This document shows, in pieces, positions 59,001 to 62,454 of a stretch of DNA of 64,000 nt. The stretch's first letter is position 1. Every line of letters begins with the position of its first letter. A program made the position numbers and the translations under genes. Source of the stretch: Sinohyriopsis cumingii (taxonomy: Eukaryota > Mollusca > Bivalvia > Unionida > Unionidae); NCBI GenBank assembly GCA_028554795.2, contig CM068827.1:72017809-72081808 (forward strand), in the 5' to 3' direction. Below the pieces are notes generated by a model, which ran no database searches, was not told the DNA's origin, and saw nothing but the letters and a program-made list of their open reading frames with translations.

Positions 59001-61766
59001 CTTCTTTCAGTCACTGGGACTTGGACATTTTACCACAAAGCTGATAGGTGCCTTTCTTGTCACAAATGCAAGCCATCCAAATAGTCTGGTCATGGTTTGT
59101 GGTATAGGATTTAAGATATTTGGTGGAATCTGTTTTCCTTCATGGAGTACTACAGATCATATTCTTTGACCTTTTGACACAAAAATCAATTGGTTCCTTT
59201 TTTGTCCCAATCCAAGCCATCTACAAAGTTTTGTCAAGGTATGTAATAGGAAATTTGAAAATGTTTTGTCGAAATTGTTTTGTTTTTCCTTCTTTCATTC
59301 CTGTGACCTATTACTTTTTACCAAGATGAACAGATATGTGCCTGCCTTGTTTCAAGCCAACCACAAAGTTCATTCAATGTTGGTGATTTTTCTTCTTAAA
59401 ATCAAGGTTACTTTGCTATCTGACATTTTCGTACCCAAATGCAAGTGATTTAAAGTTTAATCATGGTAATTGGTATACAAGTCGACTTATTGTGCAAAAG
59501 GTTATCCTTCTTTTCATGCTACTGTACAATAATGATGAATGGATGGATGGATAGATGGATGGATGGACATCATAAAAATGAGATGCTCTGCTTTACGACG
59601 GTTATATAACAGAAGGGATTTGTTTCTTAAAGCTAAAACATAATAATTAATATCTCCTGGTGACATGATACTAGACAAAAGGAAAGGGAAAATCTATAAA
59701 GGTGAATAAAATGATGTTTTGTCTCGAGTGTGATACACCACTCCCTCGATAACTCGAACCCTGATAACTCGCAAACCCGCTTATAATATGGGGTCAGGAT
59801 CCCATTTTTTAAACCAGGAAATACCCCAGAAATTGATCCCTATTCTTTGAACTTGAAAAAAATCATGATCAAAATCAGCAATGGAAACTTTGATGTATCT
59901 TTCGTTTTATTCTCGAAAACAGTAGATAGGACCTGGAAATTTGAATCAACACTATAAAAAATATAAAATTTAAAAACAGGTAGTACAATTTTTTACATTT
60001 TCTTTCCAAACGACATTCCTAGTACACCGCAATTAACAATATGTAAGGAAATTTTGATCAATGAAAATGTCACTTACACAGAGTGGAGGCAGTACTTAAA
60101 TAAATAAATATAAATTAAATTTAAAAAATTTATCCATTGAAATTTGTGTTCTAGTTCCATATTTTAGTTCCTTTTAAGTGTAATCGTCATAAATGCAATG
60201 TGTTCTCTTGTAATTAAATGTAAAACGCATCAATCTACCATAACAGCTATGTCCACGAGCATTTCTCTAAGAACCTAATTAAGTGCCGACCGCGTTTTGA
60301 TAACTGACTTCCAGAAGTATTTGTTGTATTGTTGCACTGAATTAAAAGCTGACCTCCTTTGTATTATCACATTAATTATGTCTTCTGAATCAAATAAAGG
60401 AGGTGGAATAAAAGAAAAGTTAAAAGGCAAGAAAGTCCTACAAACTCACTTCATTTGATCAATCGAACACTTATAAATGTTATTGTGTAACATAAATACC
60501 TTATATTATCTGACTCTTTCATAACTGTGATCAAAGACAACAAGGCAGCCAAGCGAACTGAATACTTCGCAAAATAAAGAGCATGCTTTCACAGATACGG
60601 ACCATTGTGGGCAAGCGAGTTTTCGAGGGAGAGGTGTACCATATACCATTTTATAAGTCAAACTATTTTACTGAAAATTTGATTCATGCAGAGTAGGGGT
60701 CATCTTTATTGTGTGATACACAAAAGAAATTGATGATCTTGGGGTAATGTTAGAAACTAGAGATGTCTGCAGCACACCAAAATGCCGTGAATGCAAATAT
60801 CTATGTTTCTATACCACTATTCCATTTCAGAAATGTGTATATGGTCCAAATTATCGTTATCCACTTAGGATGATATTCGTTACACATTATTTGTATTAGC
60901 ATTTGTTTGGATTTTAAATATTAATGGTAAATTTAATATTAACCATGCAAAATAAAGTCTCCACCAATGATGCATACTGTGGGTACTAACAAATAAATAT
61001 ATTTCTTCCATTTCCATGCATTATCGAACAACCTCTATTTATATTTAAATATCTGTGTTATGCTTTATAAACGATGTTTGATGCAATAAAAGTTTTGAGC
61101 TTCCTTTTTTTCATAAGTTAAATTTCAAAGAATTACAGAGCTTATCATCGAGTATTTTGTCTTACATAAAGTGGGTCACACTCCCATTTTGATTTGTAAA
61201 CAGAGATCTTTCCTAGTTATATCAAATTCCTAACTAGATTAGTAGTCCAGATGCAGATGCAACACGTGCACCACTACTGCCAAGGGATACTATTCAATTT
61301 TGTAACAACTAGTATTATGTGTCATTGATGTGCCCCATATTATCCTACTTTATTTATCAATTCATCATTTTTGGAAAATAAGCAAATATCAAAAATCTTG
61401 AATTCAAAAAGAGAAATATTTTATTCAGTTTTAACATTCTGTATTCCTTGAGATAAATTAAGTTTTTGGAAAAATTCAAGTTTTCTTTCTCAACAGATTC
61501 AAATATTCTTCAAAGATACACCTAACCTTGATAAAATTAAGAGGTCTTGAAGGTAAGCTCTCAGATTCAAGGATTTTTCAAGGCTGTACAAATCCTGTAC
61601 ATGAAGACATATGGCAAAAAAATACTATGTGCATACCTCTTTCTTTGCACTGGTCTCCATCAGAAGTGTTCTTGCATCTATAACAGCCTGGTAAAGACGT
61701 AACTGCATTCCATCTGACGCTACAAACAGTGCACTGGGGGAGTTGCTGAATGTACCAAATGATGTA
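1895..61766 (-). CDS. DMXL2: DmX-like protein (rabconnectin-3 alpha), partial, 15 exons
   Basis: Gene-level entry; the coding sequence is the join of the 15 exons listed separately. The exons read as one open frame of about 1,946 codons when spliced at AG/GT sites. Family knowledge: DMXL1/2 are about 3,000-residue WD40 scaffold proteins that act with WDR7 and ROGDI in assembling the vacuolar proton pump on endosomes and synaptic vesicles; the yeast counterpart is Rav1. Visible landmarks in order: AGHLSSASIYPACLAPY and a WD-type SDGEVRFW block, QLDWVSTEDGSHVLTVGVG, HPKSLMELLNFGKVRRVKAI, LPGLSSLDQMYLLALADT, the Rav1p_C-like stretch through WAFHSEAT, WRKAALKNAFALLG and HPDPFLRSMALWLLKDYKGA, FNFYNYLRTHPLL, LPFPTTLPLLSACIA, and YREKYIPPELSM. 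The N-terminal and C-terminal WD40 ends are outside the window. DMXL1 and DMXL2 cannot be told apart; the symbol is a convenience. Confidence 0.93.
2041..6254. other. Intron with pogo-type transposase fragment and repeat E
   Basis: 4.2-kb intron. It holds the transposase remnant at 4075-4330, sequences related to the palindrome-bearing repeat E at about 5690-6070, and otherwise AT-rich DNA. A 60-codon minus-strand open frame at 2135-2317 resembles nothing I know. Confidence 0.6.
4075..4330 (-). pseudogene. pogo/Tigger-type DDE transposase fragment
   Basis: Two adjacent minus-strand frames read like the C-terminal part of a pogo/Tigger/Jerky transposase. The first, about 4330-4235, has SCTDRLQPLDLTVNRVKKEL, matching the family's C(T)S/DxLQPLD motif just before the third catalytic acidic region's end. 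The second, 4239-4075, reads VMDAFMEKGDDQ, then ATSLIKPIHSEWIIAA and YLIISGFEKVGL, matching the family's xxLKxxHAxWLxxxY and IxxGFxKAGI ends. A one-base frameshift near 4237 separates them. No catalytic core is seen upstream, so this is a dead fragment in sense orientation to the host gene. Confidence 0.6.
6255..6506 (-). CDS. DMXL2: DMXL exon, helical FGGGV block
   Basis: 252 nt, phase 1 in and out. Acceptor TTTTCTTGCAG|GAGTTA; donor AGCA|GTAAGA. It encodes GVTSLRVLLARGKDEDAPKL, NIMLCETLIAVYVSLLINAL, SAYDCHLLYRLIAHKFDSRL, and WSALFGGGVKTVLSVSQKGV with LPSSS. The DEDAPKLN-LLCE-L-A-Y-SL and LYRL---F----W---FGGGVK motifs are conserved. Read-through past the donor soon meets a stop. Confidence 0.95.
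7560..8095 (-). pseudogene. Decayed transposon protein with BED-like zinc finger
   Basis: Inside the transposon at 7026-8758. One minus-strand frame (about 8095-7900) reads VWKCEWLEQKVD, a stop, then GQFIRKLNARGLAFCNICRK and DQNYGNLGWKSLEQHLQKKL followed by H. The CxxC...W..L..H.....H layout is that of a BED-like finger. Another frame (7948-7730) continues with a charged helix-like segment, KMRTACRQYKQQLERNKALI then EKEKK, and a third frame gives KENFAKAAKELNWHINRLCP. Switching among three frames with an internal stop indicates a decayed single gene. No catalytic domain is seen; it may be a zinc-finger protein of a non-autonomous element. Confidence 0.5.
8114..8150. repeat. (CT)n microsatellite
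   Basis: About 18 uninterrupted CT units inside the transposon at 7026-8758. Confidence 0.95.
9014..9180. mobile_element. Double-hairpin MITE with GTCCAACTGCAAA ends
   Basis: 167 bp. The outer ends GTCCAACTGCAAA and TTTTGCAGTTGGAC are inverted copies. Inside are two hairpins in series. The first pairs CAAACTGCGTAGACCCAGAT with ATCTGGGTCTATGCAGTTTG (one mismatch). The second pairs CAGACCCTGATCT with AGATCAGGGTCT. Decayed relatives with the same words lie at about 8770-8850, 9795-9945, 26675-26840, 27110-27285 and 48640-48790. No coding capacity; the target duplication is unclear. Confidence 0.65.
9323..9435 (-). CDS. DMXL2: DMXL exon, basic segment ending KWPG
   Basis: 113 nt, phase 2 to 1. 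Acceptor TTTTTCCAG|TCATAA; donor CCAG|GTAAAA. It encodes SHNFAIHASHLMAGVRRHRR, then RSISGSDDVVNTSPAKWPG. It is short and only moderately conserved. It is supported by exact phase fit on both sides and by the KWPG|GVTSL junction, which matches the family pattern just before the next conserved block. The RRHRRRSIS stretch is a plausible basophilic kinase site (inference). Confidence 0.82.
9436..11223. other. Intron with hairpin-MITE relative and 27-bp repeat
   Basis: 1.8-kb intron. A decayed hairpin-MITE copy sits at about 9795-9945 (begins GTCCAACTGCAAAC, ends CTGCAGTTGGA) and a 27-bp tandem repeat at 10455-10580. Remaining DNA is AT-rich with nothing recognised. Confidence 0.65.
10455..10580. 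repeat. 27-bp tandem repeat, about 5 copies
   Basis: Two alternating unit types, one with CCAATATCTGGTTGGAATAT and one with CCAATTTCCAGTTGGAATAT, each followed by a 7-bp spacer, giving a 27-bp period and a 54-bp higher-order period. Because 27 is divisible by 3, a 100-codon plus-strand open frame (10376-10678) shows a nine-residue periodicity (PISSWNILQ / PISGWNIPL). I judge this a minisatellite, not a gene. Confidence 0.85.
11224..11851 (-). CDS. DMXL2: DMXL exon with LPFPTTLPLLSACIA block
   Basis: 628 nt, phase 1 to 2. Acceptor TTCTTGCAG|TCCCAA; donor ACTAG|GTAAGT. It encodes a Ser-rich start, MDFEAKLERMARRKLWLKQH with QQMLRTLIAYCMLQGAGGGG, LASVQMELLLLLQELQQERP, QQQLLSPLPFPTTLPLLSAC, and DPIQHIQCLTQDLLHTIIEF, ending DVGLEGFTR. 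The KLWLK-NQQMLRT--SYC--HGA-GGGLASV-MELLLLLQELQQE pattern is typical of the family and predicts long helices. Two plus-strand open frames over this exon are shadows. Confidence 0.96.
11852..14293. other. Intron with SINE-B copy
   Basis: 2.4-kb intron. A SINE-B copy lies at 13488-13832. The rest is AT-rich. The minus-strand open frame at 12812-13021 was considered as a retrotransposon trace but not accepted. Confidence 0.65.
13488..13832 (-). mobile_element. SINE-B (tRNA-derived, CA-repeat tail)
   Basis: On the minus strand the element begins with a tRNA-like head with box-A-like TGGCCTAGTGGTTAGAGCAT and box-B-like GGGTTCGATCCC. A body shared with the copies at 42691 and 62134 follows, and it ends in a (CA)n tail (the GT run at 13489-13517). 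A 7-bp direct repeat GACTACA (13481-13487 and 13833-13839) may be the target duplication. Orientation is sense to the host gene. Confidence 0.75.
14294..15578 (-). CDS. DMXL2: DMXL large exon: end of Rav1p_C-like domain and helical region
   Basis: 1,285 nt, phase 0 to 1. Acceptor CATATTTTTCAG|GTGTGC; donor GACG|GTGAGT. It encodes VCIDKLDDIQLALVICRLYD, HPDPFLRSMALWLLKDYKGA, FNFYNYLRTHPLLVRQRLAK, ITPMERRLFFSTAHAHCKNG with ILALEVLSKLP, an acidic linker with three DW(S/G)xP repeats (DWSQP, DWSSP, DWGTP), and QYKFIACLKILMEEMRTLAT with GFEVDGGQLRFQLYIWLEKE. These conserved blocks follow the DMXL order. The methionine at the apparent open-frame start is only the third residue of the exon and not a start codon. 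Confidence 0.96.
16160..16420. repeat. 34-bp tandem repeat with inverted CCAAT boxes
   Basis: About eight copies with a 34-bp period (aacaag words at 16171, 16205, 16239). The core is CAGCCAATCAGATTGGAACA then TCTTCCAACAAGCT. In the best copies the core CCAATCAGATTGG carries CCAAT on both strands. One copy near 16262-16290 has a small insertion and diverged spacer. Confidence 0.9.
16985..17460. repeat. Dispersed repeat family C, about 3 degenerate units
   Basis: Units of roughly 130-150 bp, with recurring words gatcaaaat, gatcagaaatatgg, gtggtaac, gctcag-caatcagatgcaa and atgatatgtccat. The same words recur in order at 49775-50140, 50500-50810 and 56045-56400. No coding trace. Confidence 0.65.
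18290..21600 (-). mobile_element. DIRS-like retrotransposon remnant (gag, RT, RNase H)
   Basis: Read on the minus strand, with stops and frameshifts. A gag-like finger YCMGCNLGHTCAVC lies near 21545-21500, followed by AKQLTQAKERAKKQPVKDAD. A reverse transcriptase stretch at about 19200-18800 has LQDVSVHIPIHKFTNL (DIRS motif D-x-H-I-P-I), FLKFLWFALRN, a YSNLDN remnant at the Y-x-DD position, and GFLFNKSKSFLILTQHFTH. An RNase H-like RVHSLSDNVIVIKLWF is near 18330-18290. The order gag-RT-RNase H is that of DIRS elements, which integrate by a tyrosine recombinase; no recombinase domain or terminal repeats were found. Sense to the host gene and clearly dead. Confidence 0.6.
20337..20591 (-). mobile_element. 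SINE-A with 12-bp target duplication
   Basis: Flanked by perfect CAGTAATTTTGT at 20325-20336 and 20592-20603. On the minus strand it runs from a tRNA-like head (TGGCTGAGTGGCCGAAAGTG), through a conserved body, to a tail reading GGTGTTAAACCCTACAACAA. It is inserted in the DIRS remnant, so it is younger than that element. Confidence 0.92.
22446..22611 (-). CDS. DMXL2: DMXL exon, Rav1p_C-like domain
   Basis: 166 nt, phase 2 to 0. Acceptor ATATAACAG|GTCAGT; donor GTTGAG|GTAATG. It encodes SVEDKKMADFFRNDFTEDRW, RKAALKNAFALLGRQRFMHA, and AGFFLLGGSLEDAVE. The DRWRKAALKNAF-LLG-QRF--AA-FFLL-GSL-DA run is the most conserved stretch of the Rav1p_C-like region. Confidence 0.96.
23530..23900. repeat. Dispersed repeat family E with 28-bp palindrome
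   Basis: Two or more degenerate units with words atatgaacagccaacaa, gtagtgataaaaattt, ggaggtcaattcagcacc and tttcatttaggatcaa. The second unit contains a perfect 28-bp palindrome at 23850-23877 whose halves are CAAAATGGCCACCA and TGGTGGCCATTTTG. Related sequence is seen at about 5690-6070 and 36590-36720. Confidence 0.7.
24088..24235. repeat. 36-bp tandem repeat, 4 copies
   Basis: Unit: accatcaatgataaagtgag then cctaaatagcagtgta. The second copy has a 5-bp insertion (tctag). Confidence 0.92.
24964..25022. repeat. (TC)n(CA)n compound microsatellite
   Basis: CCCTC/TC-rich run passing into CA repeats broken by one GA. Confidence 0.95.
26242..26339 (-). CDS. DMXL2: DMXL exon, Rav1p_C-like domain
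   Basis: 98 nt, phase 0 to 2. Acceptor GCATCTTTTAG|GTTGCA; donor TTCAG|GTAAAC. It encodes VAKSAFQAKKDPMDSCVFYM then ALKKKNILWGLFR. The FY-ALKKK---WGLF(R) motif is characteristic of the family. Confidence 0.94.
27338..27585 (+). mobile_element. SINE-A, full length with tRNA-like head
   Basis: Head with box-A-like TGGCCAAGTGGTCTAAAGC and box-B-like GGGTTCGAGTCTC. The body has TAGCTTCTCGTGGGTCAGTG and a CCCGGGTTTTCCCGGG block, and the tail is GGCGTTAAACCCTACAACAA. It is flanked by imperfect direct repeats ATTAAATTGAC (27327-27337) and ATTAAACTGGC (27586-27596). Antisense to the host gene. Confidence 0.9.
28780..29740 (-). mobile_element. DIRS-like reverse transcriptase fragment
   Basis: On the minus strand, about 29200-28930 reads GARRLHFHQHWI, then HKWAVGIVQEPDTQGFYSRL followed by FLVSKASRKLRLIIDFIGH. 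This matches the DIRS RT start (xGAIExVxxxxxGFYSRLFLVxKKxxxxRxIID). Upstream, 29677-29560 has QLDKQGVAELLSSYSLHALV, and downstream a frame-shifted WSVWTRQMHIYTS lies at the D-A-Y-x-H-I position. There are several stops. It is a second insertion, distinct from that at 18290-21600, because DMXL exons lie between them. Confidence 0.6.
30189..30207. repeat. (TA)n microsatellite
   Basis: Nine to ten TA units. Confidence 0.9.
30630..31417. mobile_element. piggyBac-like MITE with TTAA flanks
   Basis: Left end TTAA|CCCTTTACCTCAT (TTAA 30626-30629) and right end ATGAGGTAAAGGG|TTAA (TTAA 31418-31421) are perfect inverted copies over 17 bp including TTAA. TTAA duplication and CCC-starting ends are the piggyBac signature. 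Length is 788 bp with no transposase. Inside the left end are two tandem copies of a 36-bp sub-terminal repeat (ctctactccattcgtatgga then agcgccttttgacgt). Confidence 0.82.
32616..32735 (-). CDS. DMXL2: DMXL exon, Rav1p_C-like domain
   Basis: 120 nt, exactly 40 codons, phase 0 at both ends. Acceptor TCTCCATGCAG|GAACTG; donor GAGAAG|GTAAGC. It encodes ELVSAIPSVQKGEPTWEELR, then EFGAGWFITNINILKKTIEK. The W-ELR--G-GWW/F--N-N-L---IEK pattern is conserved in DMXL and Rav1 proteins. Confidence 0.93.
32736..34892. other. Intron with repeat family D
   Basis: 2.2-kb intron. Family D occupies about 33420-34080; a G-run of about 10 sits near 34043-34053. The rest is AT-rich without coding trace. Confidence 0.6.
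33420..34080. repeat. Repeat family D, about 4 tandem units of roughly 165 bp
   Basis: Each unit carries the words cttctttcagtcacagtgac, tttgacc-caaaatcaata, ggctcctt, atgcaagccatccacaaagt and ttggtcaaggtatgtggt. Related units are at about 18050-18260, 58880-59460 and 62680-62935. Similar-looking repeats are widespread in marine invertebrate genomes (general recollection, not checked). Short open frames across units reflect the repeat. Confidence 0.65.
34893..35089 (-). CDS. DMXL2: DMXL exon, start of Rav1p_C-like domain
   Basis: 197 nt, phase 1 to 0. Acceptor GAAATTTCAG|ATCCTC; donor ACTGAG|GTAACA. It encodes PQAVERQISYHPTESLDDCG, LRFLLAIRHHNYLMRILPPT, QRVLLKKQGLKTFN and IVWAFHSEATE. The LDDCGLRFLLA and WAFHSEA motifs are family hallmarks, at the beginning of the region shared with yeast Rav1. 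Confidence 0.94.
35090..37261. other. Intron with SINE-A
   Basis: 2.2-kb intron. A SINE-A is at 35357-35609, and a short repeat-E-like stretch at about 36590-36720. Otherwise no feature recognised. Confidence 0.65.
35357..35609 (+). mobile_element. SINE-A, full length
   Basis: Head with TGGCCAAGTGGTCTAAGGC and box-B-like AGGTTCGAGTCTAGG. It has the same body as the 27338 copy and a tail GGCGTTAAACCCCACAACAA with further CAA units. Flanking GCACAG is at 35351-35356 and 35610-35615. Antisense to the host gene. Confidence 0.9.
37262..38914 (-). CDS. DMXL2: DMXL large exon: second WD segment and conserved LPGLxSLDQ block
   Basis: 1,653 nt (551 codons), phase 1 in and out. Acceptor TTCTCTTCAG|GGGGAT; donor TTCAA|GTGAGT. 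It opens with GSEWVREDTIELKNIKMPDP, a Ser-rich linker, then VQLDWVSTEDGSHVLTVGVG, a second WD-type strand LPMHISWVRGGILVVAMDNE, another linker, YHPKSLMELLNFGKVRRVKA with ILAHLVRC, DYIEISSIPPLPLYALLAAD, and HLTHVQLPGLSSLDQMYLLA ending at FADRFGESS. These blocks occur in this order in DMXL proteins. The linkers diverge and the exon reads open throughout. Several plus-strand open frames over this exon are antisense shadows. Confidence 0.95.
38915..40536. other. Intron with LINE 3' fragment and (TC)n
   Basis: 1.6-kb intron. A (TC)n-rich stretch is at 39220-39264 and a LINE 3' fragment at 39645-40075. Nothing else recognised. Confidence 0.6.
39645..40075 (+). mobile_element. L1/Tx1-type LINE 3' fragment
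   Basis: The plus strand reads KAGTEQTEHLFYDCSVTEHF then WKLFVEWIETYNPNLKLKVS before a stop, and in a second frame GNKNLEILSKIAHFTGYKYC. ETxxHLFxxCxxxxxFWxxxxxWI is the pattern after the zinc knuckle at the C-terminus of L1/Tx1-type LINE ORF2 proteins. A 3' A/T-rich end with AAATAAATGCACATAAG follows. It is 5'-truncated and dead. Confidence 0.6.
40537..40677 (-). CDS. DMXL2: DMXL exon
   Basis: 141 nt, phase 1 in and out. Acceptor TTTTTAG|GCAAGC; donor ACAG|GTGAGA. It encodes KPITVSCAYTGRVAIAYRFG, then GIKTISNQPENKFFNLCVA and IYECESTG. The VSCA-TGR-A-AYR and N-CVA-YECESTGGSEW strands are conserved in the family; the GGSEW part is completed by the next exon. Confidence 0.93.
40678..41676. other. 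Intron, nothing recognised
   Basis: 1.0-kb AT-rich intron. A short gatt/ttga-rich stretch lies at about 41415-41500. No gene or element ends seen. Confidence 0.6.
41677..42064 (-). CDS. DMXL2: DMXL exon with WD-type blade
   Basis: 388 nt, phase 0 in and phase 1 out. Acceptor TTTTTTTTCAG|GTATCC; donor CCAG|GTAATT. It encodes VSTQFLPLPKGVEVISASV, AAGHLSSASIYPACLAPYLL, VTACSDGEVRFWQCNV, a linker, then IPEASFTWKEWKMMYQEDES. The AGHLSS-SIYP-CLAPYL-VT-CSD--VRFW block is one of the best conserved stretches of DMXL proteins and identifies the gene. Confidence 0.95.
42691..43035 (-). mobile_element. SINE-B with 9-bp target duplication
   Basis: Flanked by GGAGTGACA at 42682-42690 and 43036-43044. On the minus strand it has a tRNA-like head (box-A-like TGGCTTAAGTGGTTAGAGC, box-B-like GGTTTGAACCC) and a body shared with the other SINE-B copies. 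It ends in a (CA)n tail seen as the gtgtgtgtgtgcgtgcgtgc run. Sense to the host gene. Confidence 0.87.
44826..47735. repeat. 83-bp satellite array, about 34-35 units, six-unit higher-order repeat
   Basis: Unit words in order: ctgatcacaactgagcatgc, acacccatgtccacattcag, tatatacaacagctacatga, gtaacatgctatctggagta, ttt. Variant sites (cccatg/cccttg/cccaag, attcagtatat/acccagtaatt, acatgag/acttgag/atttgag) recur every six units. For example the rare gagcttgcac variant is at about 45511 and 46507, 996 bp = 12 x 83 apart, and the cccttg variant recurs at spacings of about 498 and 996 bp. The first unit (44826-44890) and the last are the most diverged. No open frame of note. Confidence 0.97.
48428..48570 (-). 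CDS. DMXL2: DMXL exon, Ser-rich linker
   Basis: 143 nt. Acceptor CTTCTTCAG|TTGTGC; donor ACCAAG|GTACAA. It joins at phase 1 and ends at phase 0, so the reading frame runs without a break from the exon at 56537 to that at 42064. It encodes VQDKNYVMDYTL, then VEADDSSSTSSRACSPDLF and AGRPAVTPTLSYSSTK. This is a low-complexity Ser/Thr/Pro linker between propeller blades, the least conserved exon of the set. It is called mainly from the splice sites, phase and open frame rather than from homology. Confidence 0.72.
49157..49412 (-). mobile_element. SINE-A with 13-bp target duplication
   Basis: Perfect GGTCTGTAGGATG at 49144-49156 and 49413-49425. On the minus strand it has a head with TGGCCGAGTGGTCTAAAGC and box-B-like GGCTTGAATCTC, a common body, and a tail of TTAAACCCTACAACAACAAC type. 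Sense to the host gene. Confidence 0.93.
49775..50810. repeat. Repeat family C array, left part
   Basis: Degenerate units with gatcagaaatatggcttcca, caatcaaatgcaagatcacc, tattccaagtttcatcaaaa and ctcactcattatcaaac, dense at 49775-50140 and 50500-50810. The array runs into a (TA)n tract at 50811-50835, where the LINE is inserted, and continues at 56045. Confidence 0.65.
50841..54807 (+). mobile_element. Nearly full-length APE-type LINE in a TA microsatellite
   Basis: GC-rich 4-kb insert, in contrast with AT-rich surroundings. About 0.8 kb of non-coding 5' region is followed by one ORF with an AP-type endonuclease and reverse transcriptase, then a short 3' end passing into TA/CA microsatellite. 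Both sides share atatatgtatatat (about 50825-50838 and 54808-54821), a possible target duplication in a TA repeat. Clade is not certain. The RT and the long C-terminal extension (RRLRWLGHVKRMDPGRIPK) resemble a LINE group common in marine invertebrates and fish. Antisense to the host gene. Confidence 0.9.
51622..54790 (+). pseudogene. LINE polyprotein: endonuclease + reverse transcriptase, one frameshift
   Basis: The frame opens after a stop at 51619-51621. The endonuclease starts before the first ATG of this frame (51727): FATWNIRTM, then LQETQL, SVYAPT, GDFNARVG, LDLVITRR and TDHSLV are the six conserved AP-endonuclease motifs, all present. The RT has GKAPGSDGIPPEVLKSGKP, YKNKGDRSDCNNYRGI, GFRAGRSTVDMIFSLRQLQE, FIDLTKAFDMVSRSGLF, GVKQGCVLAPTLFAIFF and the catalytic LLFADDAAL. 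Between RGI and SLLSIVGKAF there is one extra base near 53371 (ggc atc a tcc ctc). Both halves are otherwise open to the TAG at 54788-54790, so the copy looks young but inactive as read. Confidence 0.92.
54842..56000. mobile_element. TIR element with ACAGTGTGA ends, non-autonomous
   Basis: The left end ACAGTGTGACACAGCTATAG and the right end (opposite strand) ACAGTGTGAGGCCGCTATAA are inverted copies. Both continue with TATAACACGG-type words of the kind seen in pogo/Tigger-related MITEs. It sits between a (CA)n tract and a (TC)n tract, and no TA duplication is visible. Length is 1,159 bp with no transposase. Boundaries are uncertain because of the microsatellites. Confidence 0.5.
56005..56050. 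repeat. (TC)n(TA)n microsatellite
   Basis: About 15 TC units followed by 6 TA units, at the right edge of the insertions that interrupt family C. Confidence 0.93.
56045..56400. repeat. Repeat family C array, right part
   Basis: It resumes with tattccaagtctgatcaaat and ttggatcagaaatatgg, then ctcactcatcatcaaactta, matching the phase in which the left part stops at about 50810. Confidence 0.65.
56537..56915 (-). CDS. DMXL2: DMXL exon, N-terminal region
   Basis: 379 nt, entering at phase 0 and leaving at phase 1. Acceptor TTTTTTCATCAG|CACCAG; donor GAAT|GTGAGT. It encodes GDLFNIVS, SSRPGCIIELEALTDAEHDW, QLLHVFQEQLVI and EEHFYLVVLEKAVFGGSILH, then MWKITVSSSADSS. Conserved DMXL features are the RPGCIIEL strand, the LLHVFQE block and the F-LVV-EK...SILHMW block, all from the N-terminal beta-propeller region. 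The methionine near the exon start (MSFSSN) is internal and not a translation start. Confidence 0.9.
57336..58835. mobile_element. hAT-like element with nested SINE
   Basis: The left end is CAGTGTTTCCCTTTACGC; the right end on the opposite strand is CAGTATAACCCCCAGGGG. The flanks share CGGTAT (57330-57335 and 58836-58841). CAGTG-TTCCC ends are typical of hAT elements, but hAT duplications are normally 8 bp and only 6 bp match here. Near the left end are GTGCGTC/GACGCAC hairpin words. No transposase was recognised. It contains the SINE at 57732-57909. Confidence 0.45.
57732..57909 (-). mobile_element. SINE-A, head-truncated, with 11-bp target duplication
   Basis: Perfect CCACTAGAAAG at 57721-57731 and 57910-57920. 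The minus strand starts at GGTTCGAGTCTCGGGCTC, i.e. at box B, and lacks the box-A part of the head. It ends TTAAACCCTATAACAACAAC. A truncated 5' end with an intact target duplication indicates truncation during reverse transcription at insertion. Confidence 0.92.
58880..59460. repeat. Repeat family D, about 3 units
   Basis: Same words as at 33420: gtcatcttctttcagtcact, ccaagccatctacaaagttt, gaccttttgacacaaaaatc. Followed by a ggat-rich tetranucleotide stretch (59535-59570). Confidence 0.6.
59736..60636. mobile_element. TA-flanked pogo/Tigger-like MITE
   Basis: The left end CACCACTCCCTCGATAACTC and right end (opposite strand) CACCTCTCCCTCGAAAACTC match at 18 of 20, each flanked by TA (59734-59735 and 60637-60638). 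CCTCGATAACTCGAA-type ends are common in Tigger/pogo-related elements. Length is 901 bp with no transposase seen. Confidence 0.62.
61637..61766 (-). CDS. DMXL2: DMXL exon (first in window)
   Basis: 130 nt. Acceptor AG at 61768-61767 follows a long T tract; donor GAG|GTATGC at 61636. It codes TSFGTFSNSPSALFVASDGM then QLRLYQAVIDARTLLMETSAKKE, which is the conserved WD-type segment in the N-terminal half of DMXL proteins (GTFSxSPSALF and QLRLYQAV-DAR). The first base completes a codon begun in an exon I do not see, so the preceding intron is longer than 2.2 kb. The exon ends in phase 0, matching the next exon. Confidence 0.88.
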
Positions 61767-62133
61767 CTACAAAAAAACAAAAAAAAAGTATTGAGTGGAG
61801 CTTGGTTACTCACCTTTGTCTGTTTTCATGTCAATTTAACTTGGGTATCTGACTTTCATAAACATTGACACAAAACTTGAAATGGTAGATTATGATGTAA
61901 AAAGTTTAACTGCTCAAGTAGGCAAGACAAATAAGACAAGCACTCCTTGCACATCAGCAAGAAAACTCAGGATCTATGGTAATATTATTAAAATGTTCAG
62001 ACTCTGCAGATTTTAAATCATGATATATCAATACAGCAATGAATCAACTCTACATTATTTTATTGTCATCCAAGATCTACTGCATTCACTTCACTCTCAC
62101 TTGTTTCCTCATAATATTCCGACTAGTGTAAGG

Positions 62134-62454
62134 ATGTGTGAGTGTGTGATTTGGACTTTAATGTAGCTTTAACAATTTCCAGTCACACTGCTACGATGTC
62201 TGCAGTGTGGCAGTTTATAGTGATGTCTGGCACTGGGGTATCATGTTGCAGACATGTAGCATCATGTCCCACCCAGTGACATCCTGACAATGGGGCGACC
62301 AATCCTAACACTAACCTTTTATTGCCAAGAGCCTAGCAAGGCAAATGTTAGTACCATTTTTAAAAGTCTTTGGCATGATTTGGCCGGGGTTCAAACCAAC
62401 AACCTCCTGCATCTGAGGCAGATGTTCTAACCACAAGGCCAACAGAGTGGTCCA
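62134..62454 (-). mobile_element. SINE-B with 12-bp target duplication
   Basis: Perfect ACTAGTGTAAGG at 62122-62133 and 62455-62466. On the minus strand the head has TGGCCTTGTGGTTAGAACAT and a box-B-like GGTTTGAACCC, with the body as in the copies at 13488 and 42691. It ends in a short CA-rich tail. Sense to the host gene. Confidence 0.92.

Larger units (their letters stand above)
56916..61636. other. Intron with hAT-like and TA-flanked elements and repeat D
   Basis: 4.7-kb intron. A hAT-like element is at 57336-58835 with a nested SINE-A, family D units at 58880-59460, and a TA-flanked element at 59736-60636. The stretch 60640-61636 is AT-rich with nothing recognised. Confidence 0.65.
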
